The position numbers were made by a program, and so were the translations under genes. The notes under the pieces were generated by a model. That model did not search any database and was not told the origin of the DNA. It saw only the letters and a program-made list of their open reading frames with translations. A stretch of DNA of 64,000 nucleotides from Sthenelais limicola (lineage: Eukaryota; Annelida; Polychaeta; Phyllodocida; Sigalionidae): NCBI GenBank assembly GCA_942159475.1, contig OW804095.1, positions 61,284,773 through 61,348,772 of the forward strand, read 5' to 3'. Numbering within the stretch: the first letter of the stretch is position 1; every line of letters begins with the position of its first letter. This document shows positions 1 through 13,225 of the stretch, one piece after another.

Positions 1-3000
1 GGTCTATGCTGGGCCACTCCAATACTCCAGCAGAGCAGGTATGTGAAGGAAGAAGTAGGGCGTGATAGAAGATTGAAAATGAAAGTGATATTAGCCAGCT
101 GCATGGCACTGGTGGAGAGGAGGGATACATCATCCAGCTCCAGCACCGGGTGAAATTATTCAGAGTTGTCAGAAATATGGCAACAAGCTTCAAGAGAAGT
201 TTTTTGCTACAGTTCAACTCGCTCTAAACTCCCTCTTATATGCCAGCATATTACAGAAAACGGCACGCTTAAGACCAGTTGGGGAGTACGGGGAGCAGAT
301 ATCGTCTTCAATGAAAAGGATTTTCAGACCCATTAGAAATTAAATCATCAGTTCTCTAAAACATAAGAAAAACATAGAATACTACATAAAAATAGTCTTT
401 CCAACCAATGAACCAATGAAGTTAATAACAATTAGAAATCAGATTACAGTGTCCATCTGGAGCTTTGTCATGTTCTCTCACATACCAAAACACATATTGA
501 TGGAGTATTCTACAGGGGGAAGCTAGGAATATGAAGGATTAGTTAGCAAACGTATCTAGAAGCCATTTGCTTGAAGCCATCCTTTTGGCCGTTACGAGAA
601 GCCATATTTCTCTGCTGAAGTAAGACGAACTTGCAGTGCAATCATCAGTAGAAAGGATTAGAGCTAACACTAAGTACTACTATGATATCACTCCCACATA
701 GACGCTGGGATAGTCCATATAATTGGAACGTGCTATCGTAGAGTGATCGTCATAGACAGTGCCCTCCAGTCTTTTTTACGATAACAGCATTCGTCAGAAG
801 GATAATAGAATCTAACTCGCCTACTAGATTGACTACATGCGTTTATCCTCATAAGAGTACGCTAGAGGCCCAGAGGGCATATTTAGGAAGATGGGCATGA
901 CCTATAACTTTTTTCTTTTAACCTTTTTACAAACTGCTACACATGTGAATGCATACACACATATGAAGTATGCCTATATTATATTAATATTATATATAAT
1001 ATTTTCCTTTTTTTATATAGTCTATTCATTAACTTTAATAAACATTTATTATTATGGCTCACAATTAAAGGAAGAGTGTACCTGGGATTTTTCCCACCCA
1101 AATGATTGTCCGTGAATGAGAGATGAGGAAGGGAAGGTAAGGGTAATTTGGTGTGTGAGTATGCAGCAGACAGCATGTGGGTTGCATCAGAAGCAGTATT
1201 GCACAGATGAAGCATTCATTATAAATAAAAGGACAGGAGGAATATAGAGCGTTGGTGTGGCCCAAGGGTAGTAGGTCTTCGGGCGAGAACTGGAGAATGC
1301 AGCCTCAGTAAATCCGAGGAAAGATACCGGTACTATATTAATTTGAAAAAGAGGTATTATATATTTATTTTAAAGAGCAATGTTCCAATGGGAAACTCGA
1401 AGCTGAATAAAAGGAGGCGGAATTTCATACATTTGGGAAACATCTATAACATCGCAGATTATGAGATAAAATAACATATGGTGTGAAACAGCAAAGCTCG
1501 GTATCCACTACCACGTCCAACCTCCAGCAAAAACTCCAAATAACGTGGGCTTTAACCTGGGGTTTCGCCGTTGGGGTTGACGTGGTAGTGGATGGAGAGC
1601 TTAAGACTGAAAGGGCTGCAAAGGGCGGTCAGCATTCTGATATGCAGATGCTGAATCAGAATGGAGGGAGGAGGATTAAATGTGGGCGAGGTAGGCACTG
1701 ATGGGCTTGTAGCATGTCAATCGGGAGGACATGCTCTGTAATCGCATCTGGGGGTATAAAATGAAACGCTTGAGCAGCGACGCTGTAATGGACAATCTTC
1801 CTACCCTCAAGCCACGATCTACATCCCCCGCCCTTCAATATAATTACCCAATATATTTGATTTCAGATGAACATAAGATTCTAGTAGTAGCACCAAAGAC
1901 CTAACATTAATCTAATTAGGTACAATCGCCGTTGCCCTGTCAGATTCCTCTTCGATGGATATGCATCACGGGAATCAAGAGTGCTTACTAGGCTGGGGGT
2001 ATAAGGGCCCTGGGATCTAGACATCTAGGGACCATCGTGATACTGGGGTTTTGTTTATACCCCATAGACATGCATTCCCCAAACCTTGATAAAGCAGTCG
2101 TTAAGAGCATGATTTATGTGTTTAGAGGGGGCTGGCCTATCAGTGATATTGCTTCATTGGTGATAATGCACGCATTCCTTCGAGTTCTCAATGGGATTTC
2201 ATAATCTCTGATTTTTATCTTAAGTGCATGACTCACACATACATTTTTAGGGCACTGGCCGGCCATTCCTTTGAGCTAACAGTAAGGTTACTGAATAGCT
2301 CTGAGTACCTCCAATGGTTCTCAAAAATCTGAATCGAAGATCAACAGCTTTCATTTGAAGATCTAAATGAAGGTCTAAATGTTTTCTATCATATGTGTGC
2401 GAACTTAATCAAATCAGCTATCCATTCCTAACTTCCATGAATGCAATCACTCATTTTTGTGGAATGGAGGAGAATGTGTTGACGTATAAGATAACATCAG
2501 TATATTATAGGATGAATGACTAGTTTCATATCAGAAATTACATGCAAAAGATACTTCCAATAAGAATATATACCAAGTTTTTGGAGTACACACCTTTGCA
2601 GGAACATCTAAGTGAGTTTCTTATATTCAAACCAAAGGCCCACGCATACTTAGAGGACTAGATTGTGAAACCTGAGGCAAGAGTACTAGAACTCAGGGGG
2701 ATTCTTGTGTTTCTAGCTTAAGTGGTAACGGGAAGCCCTCAGCCATCGACTGTACAAAAAGCAGTCATTGTCAGACCCATGGCCTCTACAAGAACTGACA
2801 TGTGACAGTTGATCAAATATCTTAGCTACAACTTTTAGAGAAGGAATTGAGCAAAAAAGTGCTTGGTGATTCCAGAGGTATCGCAACCACTGACTGTCTA
2901 CGTTGTTGTTTTTCATGAGTGTTTCTGAGAAAAACATCAAAGGGTAATATATTACAAATATTTTAGACGGAAGAGTATTGTGATCATGACGTGGGAAATG

Positions 3001-6000
3001 ATACAATTGGATTCCATTGAGGCATTGCGGAGCAGATCACAGTAAAATGTCGATACAATATCGAATTTTCCTATAAAAACAACTCGGATATCAATGCATA
3101 CAGGCTCGCGACGGTCCGTGCTTAATCATCAAGTTTTGAAGCAGACTGGTGATGATAAGCCATCAAGATTTTAAGTAGGCTAATGAAAAAGACCTCTTGT
3201 AATCCAAGCCCAATTAACCGATGTTCTGCGACGTGTTTGTGAGGGAACCAAATGTACTAACTTTGTATTCTACCTCAGGGTATTAATATTCCTCTACGAC
3301 CAACTATACCAAAGCCCCCATCTGAAGTTTGATTGCCAGGAAGTTCGATCAAAACTATTTAAAGCACTTTAGGGCCTGTAGATATCTTTCGACCAACTGC
3401 CTCTACAATCTGAATAAAATGGTTGAAACAGAATAAAATATCAAGCTCAATAAAATACATCCCACTTAATACTGAGATCCAACTCGCAAAAGTACCGTAC
3501 TGCCTCCTAATTAGGTTTTAAGACAGGGAGGAGTACCAACGAGACGCATCATACAGTTTGCTTGACTCCTATAATTGAATTACAATAAGAAGCATCTTAA
3601 ACAGACAGGCAACTTGAGCCCCTGGCTAAATATAAGCCAATTATTCTGTCACTTTCTGATTTGTTCCAGCAGCAATGTACTTATATAAGTGTGTCCCATG
3701 ATACTACTCTTGAAGATTCTTGATGAAACAGTCGTGACTGATATAGTCCCAGGGTTCCATCTAACATATAGAAGACATGGGAGTGGTTTCCCAGTAGTTT
3801 CAATGAATTCATGTCAATGGTACTATCGGAATATATATGTCTCAACTAAATTGGTAATGTTACTCCTAAGACAAAATATGAGGACATCAAATCCTGTTTT
3901 CCCAAAAAGGAAAAGGAGTGCTTGACGGGGAGCACAATCGAGGAAACTTTGATTATTTATTATTCTCATGTATTCATTACTGGACTAGAATCGCATGCAA
4001 GTTTTTTTCAGATGTTGTTCTTTCTAAAGTGACGGAAACTGTAATGCCCTTAAAAATCCACCATGCATTGTTTAATGCAAAGGATGAATTGACCTGTACA
4101 TTGAGGACACCCTCATCATACCTCTGGTATTCGTATTGAGCTGTTGCCTCTATTCAATCATGATATTTGCCTAGCAACATGTGGCTCACGTCTAGTTATT
4201 CCTCTCTCAATAAATACGTCTCTATGCCAGAGCCAGTTGACCCCCATAACACTATAGATGATTATAACGTAAAGGGTTACTTATAATATGAAAAAAAGAT
4301 CTTTCGGTGTCAGGAATGTTATTCTCTGGGGGTAATTATCAAAATCAATGCAGAGAATATGCATTTTGAGGCTCATCAATTGAGCAGAGAACATTCTCTC
4401 CAAAACAGGAATCCATAGTAGTATAATTACAATAAATTTGTTTACAAGATTATTCTGGTAATTCCAAGCCCAAGTGTTTCTTCCATATATTCTTTTGTTT
4501 TCATTTATCAAAACGATTTGAGTGGATATTGCATACACATTGATGTACCGGACATATCTGACCTCTTTACAAAGAAAACATAAGAAACTTTAACAATAAA
4601 CACGATTGGTGTTGTAGGACCCTTTTAGACACTGACCTATAATACTTTACTACAGAGGCTAAAATAGTTTTTGTCCATCCGTCTCCAGTAGTCACCAAAC
4701 AAACACTGTCACCGCATCAGGTGGCGCAAAAATCAATTGTTACTCTTTGAATACTGCACACCACCGGGTGAAAAACTAACTTGATTGATGAGCAACAAAC
4801 ACTCGAAAGCTAGTCGAAATAAATCCAAAAACACAATTTAGGGATTTTTTTCTTTCCTTAAAATAAACCCTTCTCAATGACACTTTAGAGTAGAGAAAGC
4901 ATAGTATGTTTTACTGATCACACCGAGACGATCAATATACAAGCCATATTCCCTACCTTCGCTGTTTGAGAAAATGGAAAGAACAAGACGAGCGGACAGT
5001 TTCTTTCTACTGAGAACCAAAATTACGTCTCCATTTCCCATTCAAATTGGAATGCTTACAAACGGCCAATAAAAAGGAAAAGGAATGAAAAGGAAGTTTG
5101 GAGGCCTAGGCTCGAACTGATGGGTTCCAAGTGGCCATGATTATTCATGGAGAAAGAAGTAAAAGTAAACTATTCCATGTCCTAAGTCGACTTGACAGTG
5201 AAGTTTTGGTAACAACCAGGATTATGTGTAAAATAAATTCCATATACATATATGTAATACACTTCATACATACCAATGTGTTATAAATAGATCACCACTA
5301 CCACACAGTAAACCTAATACAATCGCGATCCATTGCTTTAAAATAATGAAATATACTGACAGTAGTTGGTTTAAATGGAGCCACGTTGATGAGAAAGTAG
5401 TCATCAGAAACGGTGGCCGCACTTTCTTATCCTCACTCCAACAGAAAACGAGGAATGACAACGGGATTCAAAGGATGCAGATCCTACAAGTAATTTTGAG
5501 GAAATGGCCGTGACGATGTAATCAGGCTTGATGAAATAGGATTCAAATGGAGGACAAAGAAAGATTCCTCCTCCAGTTAGGTCCAGACACCCAAATTCCT
5601 CGATTCCACATCCAGCGATAAGCTTAACCGCTAGGCTAAGACTAAGGCTAAAGTGTTAATGACTCCCTGAAACTTAGGTGACCACAACTGCCTTCTGAAC
5701 CTGACTGCCTCAGCGACAAACGCTTTTTCCTGTGTAGATGCTTGACATAATTTCCACTCAGACCCAAACACAAGTTCAAGCTTAAATCAGATAAAAAGTT
5801 TAACTTAGACAATAGGAATAACGTAAATAGTCTGATAACTTGACGTGTGGGACAGATACACTTGCCCTTTGGGGAAAATTGTTCGTAAGAGTATGTAATC
5901 AGTTCAGATTATAGACTATTATTTATTCATTTATCTACATTGCATTTATTAATCAGAAACCCTTGGTGCATACAAGCAAATTGGACATTCACAATGATAT

Positions 6001-9000
6001 TAGCCTGCTTCCACCTGAAGGTCAATGTAAGATCTCTCTAAGAGCCCCCGTGCCATTCTTTATAATAAAAAAAGTCATAGGTCATTCATGCCTAATAAGT
6101 GGCCACTCGTTTGGCAGGCAGATGGCGACACTTACCTCGTCACCATGGCAACCACAAAGGCTCCTGGCTTCTTGACAGACGCGGGGACTCATTTTCTGTA
6201 GTTATTAACACGGGAAGAGCTTGGAAACGGGGGGCCGATTGCCAAAATGATGCAAAGTGTCAGAGCCTTATAAGAGGGATTTTTATGAGGGCCCATAACT
6301 GTCTGCTTGGAGGTCAATTTTGATGAAGTCATCAGGAAAAGGGTCTCTGGGTTCATTTCGTCAGCAAGTCCTTGGATTGGGAAAAGATCACCTGGAATCC
6401 TCCTTCCAATCCTATTTTCTGAACCCGACGCTGGCACCCTTTTTCTACCCAATCCTTGCAAAATCTTGGCGCCTAGAGCTCCAGGTACCTTTTTAATTGA
6501 TCTCATCTCATTCCTCGGTCCTTATTCAAGAAAACTAAAGCAGATACAGATTTAGTCCTCAGAATGTATTTCCCCCATTCCCCAAAATTTCAGGCGTGGC
6601 CAGCAAGTCCCATAGAGTACCCGTGTTTATGTACAATGCTGAACTGAACTGACAGGTGACGAATCTAACAGGTAGTATGGATTGATCTGACCTGGTCTCG
6701 ACCTGAATCGACTCGGGTGTTAAATTTCTGTTTCTACAAACCCCAGACGAGGAATTTATCCCTTATCAGCCCATTCCTACTGTGTTGTTAGGGTGGTCTG
6801 TGTTGACATCTGTCCACGCCCCTGCATATCTTGCAGTGAAAATAGACGTTCACCAGTGCCTTTATCACTGGTCAGCTCAGCACGCAGGCGTTCAGGGGTA
6901 GGGCTCCTTACCCCCTGTCGCTACGAGACAGGCATGCAGGGCATATCTGACAGGCATATATAAGCAGTATAGGAAGAGTTATTTGTCAGTAGGTTTTCCA
7001 ATTATAAAGTTGGAGTTTACCAAATGTGGTGGTTATAGTAGGTCAAATCAAATCATGTTAATGAATAAAATACTTGGGGAAGTACATGTATACGTAATAA
7101 CATCTTTTACTCTAAGGTAACATGTAATCTTGCTTGAAGTCCACGAATATTACGCTGAGCAACAACCGGGCAACAACACGCCCCTCCCATTCCTTCTACC
7201 ACAAATTTAAATCTCCATTAAACCAAGGAGCCTACTATAATACTGGTTGATTAAACACAGCAAAATAACCGAATCAAGGCGAGGTCAAAAAATGTTTGAC
7301 CCTCTTTAGAGTGCTACACTCTATTTGATACTTGAATGCAGCGGCAGCTGGTATGGTTTAGCGTTGCCCGCTTTGACGTTTACTGCATACAGAACTCTAA
7401 CAGAGTGTAATGCTAAAACGCAAGTTAAACTTAAAGACACCAGTTTAACGATGCATTAGACATGCGAATTCCACCTTAACAAGCTCATCCAACCTCTGCG
7501 TCCCATACCAATTCCATGCCACAGACAGTCATTGCGTATGACCCAGTGCACCGGAGACATGTGTAAGGCAGGGCCTGTGCATGTGCATGAATGATCAATT
7601 TGGGATTGAGCGAGTGTGTGCATGAGCCATCTGGAAGTGACCAAACACCGGCCCAGGAGGCCTGCCCGCTTCTCACTCTCCATCCACCGATTCTGCCATC
7701 AGACCAGGGCAGGTACATGCCTTAAAGCAAAGCAATTCTGCTGCACCCAGTGCCAAGAGTTGCGCCAGGAATCTATTGAGTTGTCCTATGCACAAGACAC
7801 ACCAGGCGACTTCAATGTCAAAACTAACGCTGAAATCCAGGGTCGCTGTTTTCTGTCATGCCATTTAAAGCTGAACTCTAAAGGCACACATCGCTAAAGT
7901 CACATCAAAATATACACATGTATCAAAAACCCAATATTTCAAGCCCAACTTTGTTCACACTGACCTGCTCCATCTTCCACAGAGACCTTTCAAATGAACC
8001 TGTAACCGAATGTTTCGATGGTGTTTACTTATTAAGATGATTTATACTGCATGTGACACTCTCAAGTATAAGTTTATTATGATGAATGAGTATCGGGAAT
8101 GTGAGTCTCCCATAATGGATTATAATCAAACAATGTCTAACACCTGTCCAAACAGTTAAGCCACTCTTTGATAATAGTAACATCCGGAATTCGCCAATTG
8201 AAATCGTTTTGCCAAATATTCATTACACAAACAGTTAGCATTAAGGACTTGGGACCCATCCATTGTGAAAGATAAATTTTGCATTTATAAACATGCTGTC
8301 CATAGCCAAACCAGCGAGAATTAACACCTCAGACAATGGAAACATTTTAAAAAACCAAGCTATTGCTCACTACGAGAGATGGCAACAAACACGATGGCAT
8401 TCCCGCGAAGTGAATAACATGAATTTGTTGTATTCTTGTGGCGACCGTTTCCCACGGCAGAGAGAAGCAACAGTTGTGCCTTAAGTAACAGGTGCGTTTG
8501 AAGTAATCTGTATTGATGCACGTGCCTCACCACACTTGGATCCTTACTCATGAAAATCCCCTCCCCGTATCATAGCATGCTGACATTAGCTTACTGATCG
8601 TCCAATCCATCCCAATACATGGGCCATTGGGGACTGAGTCATTTCACTTTTTTATTCAGCACTACCCGAATTATATGAACATTCACAAAAGCGCTGATGT
8701 CAGTAAAGATTCAATAGGGTATGATTAAGTAGGGTAGGGTCTGGTAGTTAGGTCGACTACAATGTCAACACTGAATACAATAGGCTATGGGTGAGATTTA
8801 ATATACCGTATATGCTATACGTCCCATGATATCCTATGAGAGTAGAACAGTATCTAGCTGTATATTTATAACCGCAGGGGATTTGAGCGAGAGAGAAAAA
8901 AACAACACAAAAAATACTGATCATATGCATGTACCGAGAGATGAGGTGGAGAGAAGGAAGAGGAGCTGGACGACGATAATACTGAAAGTGGCTATTCGGT

Positions 9001-11414
9001 CGCTGTCCATGTGCACATCTGTTGCTATAGCAACTGCCATTACTATATCTTGGGCTTGAGCTTACTTTTTACAGAAATGTCCCCATGAGATATTGTGGCT
9101 AATATGGACACAAGAGTTGAACGTCTGTGTGACAACAACTGTTCTGCTGCCTCAGTTTTACAGGTTGTAGTTTATGAGTATATGGTGGGATGCATACATG
9201 TGCAGGGCAGTGTAAATTTTACCACGAGCTAAACATTGGCCACTTATTCTCCACATCAACAAAGGGCATAAAAAACATCGGAGATCCCTGACTCAGAGGA
9301 AGTGCTTTCTTTCGGGATAAGAAAATCTATCAGGCACTTTTCGCAAGATGTTCAAGCTGTATGCGATCACTTTCCAGCATTTATGGAAACAGGATCATCT
9401 AAATATTTTCAATGGCAGAAAAAGTGGTCATAGGTATACTTAGGTCGGAATAAGGGTTCAGTCAGAAATGGATTATCGATTAAACTGGATTATATAGCGA
9501 CCAAGTGACATGATGGATTATGGTAGCCTCTTTTTTAAATCTCTACCTTAAGTCACTCATAGAGATTCCTTGTGACCAAGCTTATGATATACAAGGTGTA
9601 TGGGCGCTGGTAAATGTCTGAGAATGTTTTATCACTCACCATTGAGCAGAATCGTCAACTACGGTTCCTTTCCTCGCCTTCTCCTGCCTTTCTTTACATT
9701 GCTGCAGCTCCACATCCTCAATCTCCTTCTCTTGCTTGCCCAATAGCAGTGGAGGAATGGACTGACTGCCATTGCTACCGCATTGCCCAAATGCATCTGC
9801 GACGGGAGCGGTTCAATATGGGCAAGATAAGCTTCAAGTTGGTGAGGACTTGCGAGTGATTTTTCTATAATAACACCAACTGGTCGCCTTACTCCCTGGA
9901 AAGAGGCAATGTGTGCGTTTGAGGAGAAGGAGGAGGTGCAGAAGCACTTGGGGGCTAGTTAAGGCCAACCTAGCCCATTCATTCATTCATTCTAGGGGCC
10001 GGGAGTAAGGCTGGAGATGGTGGTGGCAGTTCCAGATGCATTCAACAACTCAAACTTGGAATGAGCTGTTCTCTCGGTGCCTGCCCCGCCTTTCCTCCTT
10101 CAAACTCCCACTCTCTATCTCTGGTTGGGTCTGCTTGGTCAACCACGTTGAGCACCTCCTCTCACTCTCACTCCCCCACCACCAACGCACATCCCGCAGC
10201 TCCTGTACTCCCCCCTTTATCTCCAACTCCTCCAGCAGTTATTCCCCTTCCTCATAATCATTTGCCCTACTGGGACTGGGAGGGGCTCTGTCATTGGGAG
10301 AGTGGGAGGAGTAGGAGGAGGACGGTTCCCCAACTACTGCTATGATGCTGGGAGACCAGCGTGTGTGAGAGAGGTGTGAGAGAGGTGTGAGAGTCAGTAG
10401 TGAGAGGAGAGCTGCTCGGTACAGAGCTCAAGTGTGGCTTCACCATTACGCTCACTGTTGTGAAAAGGAGGAATACTAGCTAGTTGGGAAAGGAGGATAG
10501 AAAGGAGCCACCGCTATTGCCTTCAGGCTGGGAAATTTCCTGAGGCATCAGTCACTATGGTACAAGGGGGACTGCTCCTAGTAGAAGAAGGAAGAGAAGG
10601 CACTATGATTGCTACAGCAGCACAACCAGCAAGCAAAGCACCATTTAGAGCATGAGCAATACTAAAACACAACACACACTGGTGTAATTGTGGGATCAAA
10701 GTCTTGTGTTGTGATAAGTGCTCTTGTTACGCCCTTATATTAATCTCACAGGAAAGGGCAGCTTGATTCCCGTTGTGCCCTTTATCCCTTGTACACAGAT
10801 GTCAAGTGATAACATAGGTTTCAATACCATAAGGAGATATATACTTGGGAAAGTTAGGAGATATGTGTTTGTTTAATATGGTGGGACTCTAACCTAGGCA
10901 GGACAGGGCTGAATGGATTAAGTTCACAGAACGTGCTTACCTTACCTGTGAACGATTATCTTTTCTGAATGACTGACAAACAGGGATTGTTGTTATTACT
11001 TTCATTACCATAACCATCAAAACATTGCTCGTTCCGTCAATCTTGACGATGTACCAACTACATCGTTGACTCATGCCACCCTCAGATTTGTACCATATGT
11101 ATGCCGGGTCACTCCCCATCTTCCTCCATGGTCTCTAGCAACTCCACGGCCACGCCATGGAGGAGGGCAGTAAAAGGAAGAGTAGGTGGAGGGGGAGAGT
11201 GGAAGAAGCACACGTATGTCCACTACCACTACCACCCCCACCATTTAACCCCCTCCTCCATTTGCTTAAACTACAAAACAAAAGGTGCTCGCTCACAATA
11301 GCTGGAATCCCGTCACTAATACCCATATGGGTGCCACATCCAGGGATTGTAATGAAATGGAGTAAACTATATGCTGTACTAGGAGAAACAGGAATAGGAG
11401 GTAGAACTCAAGGC
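1..11414. other. Upstream non-coding region, no gene recognised
   Basis: I see no ORF here with a recognisable domain and no chain of exons with matching splice phases. Open frames are short and look random. A TATATAAG string occurs near 6957-6964. From about 9600 to 10700 the DNA is richer in CT and GA tracts, and three short copies of a GTGTGAGAGAG-like unit sit at 10361-10394. That stretch could hold the promoter and 5' leader of the gene starting at 11415, but no motif proves it. Confidence 0.5.
10361..10394. repeat. Short tandem repeat, GTGTGAGAGAG-like unit x3
   Basis: Three consecutive near-identical 11-12 bp units are readable. They lie about 1 kb upstream of the chosen start of the membrane-protein gene, in a GA-rich stretch that may be promoter or 5' leader. 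Confidence 0.6.
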
Positions 11415-13225
11415 ATGAAGAATGTGACTTTGTATACTAGACGCATGTGGTCACTTTGGCTACTCTTGCTCATGGTATTTATTCACTTTGACTTTTCCAG
11501 AGCCGTGCCCGTGGTCCCCTCAGCCGCCTCGTGGACGACTCGTGCTGACCTTAGCCCCCTAGCGGCTACTGTAGAGGATGTAACAGCTGTGGGCACAAGC
11601 TGGACAACCAAGCTAAGCGACGACAGGAGTAATATCCTCATCATCCAGGCGGATCCTGGAGGACCCAACACCTCCATTGGCCCTTCTCCAGGCCCAGAAA
11701 CAACTGAAGGGGAGCAGAGTACAGAAGGGCCAACGTCACCTTCCAGGAATGAGGATAACAATGGTAACAGTCATGAGACCAAAAGTCAACACAGTGTTTT
11801 AGAAGTAAGACCCAAGCACCAATCCCTTTTCGCTGTAAAAACTGGTGCAGTAGTCCTTTTAGGTACTGGAGGAGGAAATAATAAAGATGAAGAAGGAGGA
11901 GTAGATGGGGGAGGTCGTCACCTGCCATTTGTGCAATCACGCCCACCTGGAGTAAGCACAGACCACCAGGTGATACCTGAAATCTGGGATACAGTCACAA
12001 GCACAGGAGGAGGCACAGGAAGACTGATTAGTCCTCATCGTATAGACCAGTCAATAACAGGAGAAACGACACCTTCTTACCAAAGTCTTAATAATAATCA
12101 AAATAATATCGATATAAATGATAATCTAACGACTAGTGTATTCGTTAAAAACGAATCGTCCTCTCAGGGTGTGAACTCCTCACTGCCATTCCATGTTGGA
12201 GTATTATTAGATGATAATGGCGGTGTTCACGGAGCCAACGACTCTATTTTGGCACATGTAGATGCATCTGATAATGTTGGTGCTGTTATTGATGGTGGAG
12301 GAGAATTCGAGGAGGGCAGTACTAGGAAGCTGATATTAAGCAACCATCAAACCATCCCTAACAACCAAGGATCAACTGTGATATTACCTTTACCACAGAG
12401 AGATTTAACGACAGGTTTAGAAATATTTAACAACGATGATGTGGACGACGGTGCCATCGTCGTCACAACCTCAGGTAGTATCATTCCAGTGAATGATATC
12501 AACAATAACAACGAAGGGAAAAGTTCTGGAGTTTTTATACCAATTTTAACGCCATTGGTGACCACAAACCCAGGTGATACTCAAATCAGTGCAGGAGAAC
12601 GAGATGAGAGGTATCCCACGACAACAAGCACAACTTACCAGTCAAACTTTGGATCAGGTATCGATGAGTCTGTACCAGACCAGGGCAAGCAGGGCAATCA
12701 CCAAGGGGTGGAAGGTATCCTTCTGACGACGATGATCAGTGTCCTTGACACGTCAGAAGGCAGTACCCCAAAAGCTGCAGGAGTGAACCCCATAGATGGT
12801 AGTGGTGCAAGCAACACCAATAATAGATTTGATGTGGGAAATCTTCAGTTTGACCTGAAGGATATAATTCTAGCAGTGTGTGGCACGGTAGCGTGCATGT
12901 TCACCCTCTGTATGTTGGTCACATTTACGCGTTGCTGTTGTAAAAAACCCAAAGAGGACAGCGATGAGGAGCAACCCCCTGTCTCCCATGGCACCTCTGC
13001 CTCCACAAGCAAATCGCTATGGAAGCGATCGTGGAGGCGACCGCTGGATTCGGCGGCGACCACTCACACACAAGATAGCTCTACATCGGAGAATATAACG
13101 CAGGTGACTATAGAGAGGAGGGAGAGCTATACAGACCAGAGAGATAGTGGTGGGGAGACATCTGATGACGAGGAAGGTGGATTTACCTGTGGGCGTTCAT
13201 CAAGAAATACAGATACTGCTAAAAG
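11415..13225 (+). CDS. Exon 1: signal peptide, mucin-like ectodomain, membrane helix
   Basis: The open frame runs from 11157, but the ATG at 11415 is preferred because it starts a classical signal peptide: a basic stretch (YTRRMW), a hydrophobic LWLLLLMVF core and a likely cleavage site before VPVVPS. It has G at -3. The ectodomain is Ser/Thr/Asn/Gly/Asp-rich, shows no cysteine-rich fold and has several sequons (for example NTS, NLT, NES, NSS, NDS). The helix ILAVCGTVACMFTLCMLVTF is followed by TRCCCKKPK, which sets a type I orientation. The last two bases, AG, precede the donor GTAACT. If the donor is not used, the frame ends at once (AGG TAA), giving 604 residues. Confidence 0.8.

Noticed and set aside
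1..42. Possible exon end at the left edge (CAGAGCAG/GTATGT)
   Set aside because: Only about 38 bases are visible, with no frame evidence, no homology and no partner exon.
6189..6555. Overlapping open frames on both strands (105 and 82 codons)
   Set aside because: No domain, no splice sites in phase and no codon bias. Internal short repeats in the DNA explain the openness.
7616..7897. 93-codon plus-strand frame with several Cys
   Set aside because: No recognisable zinc-finger spacing or signal peptide, and no flanking exons.
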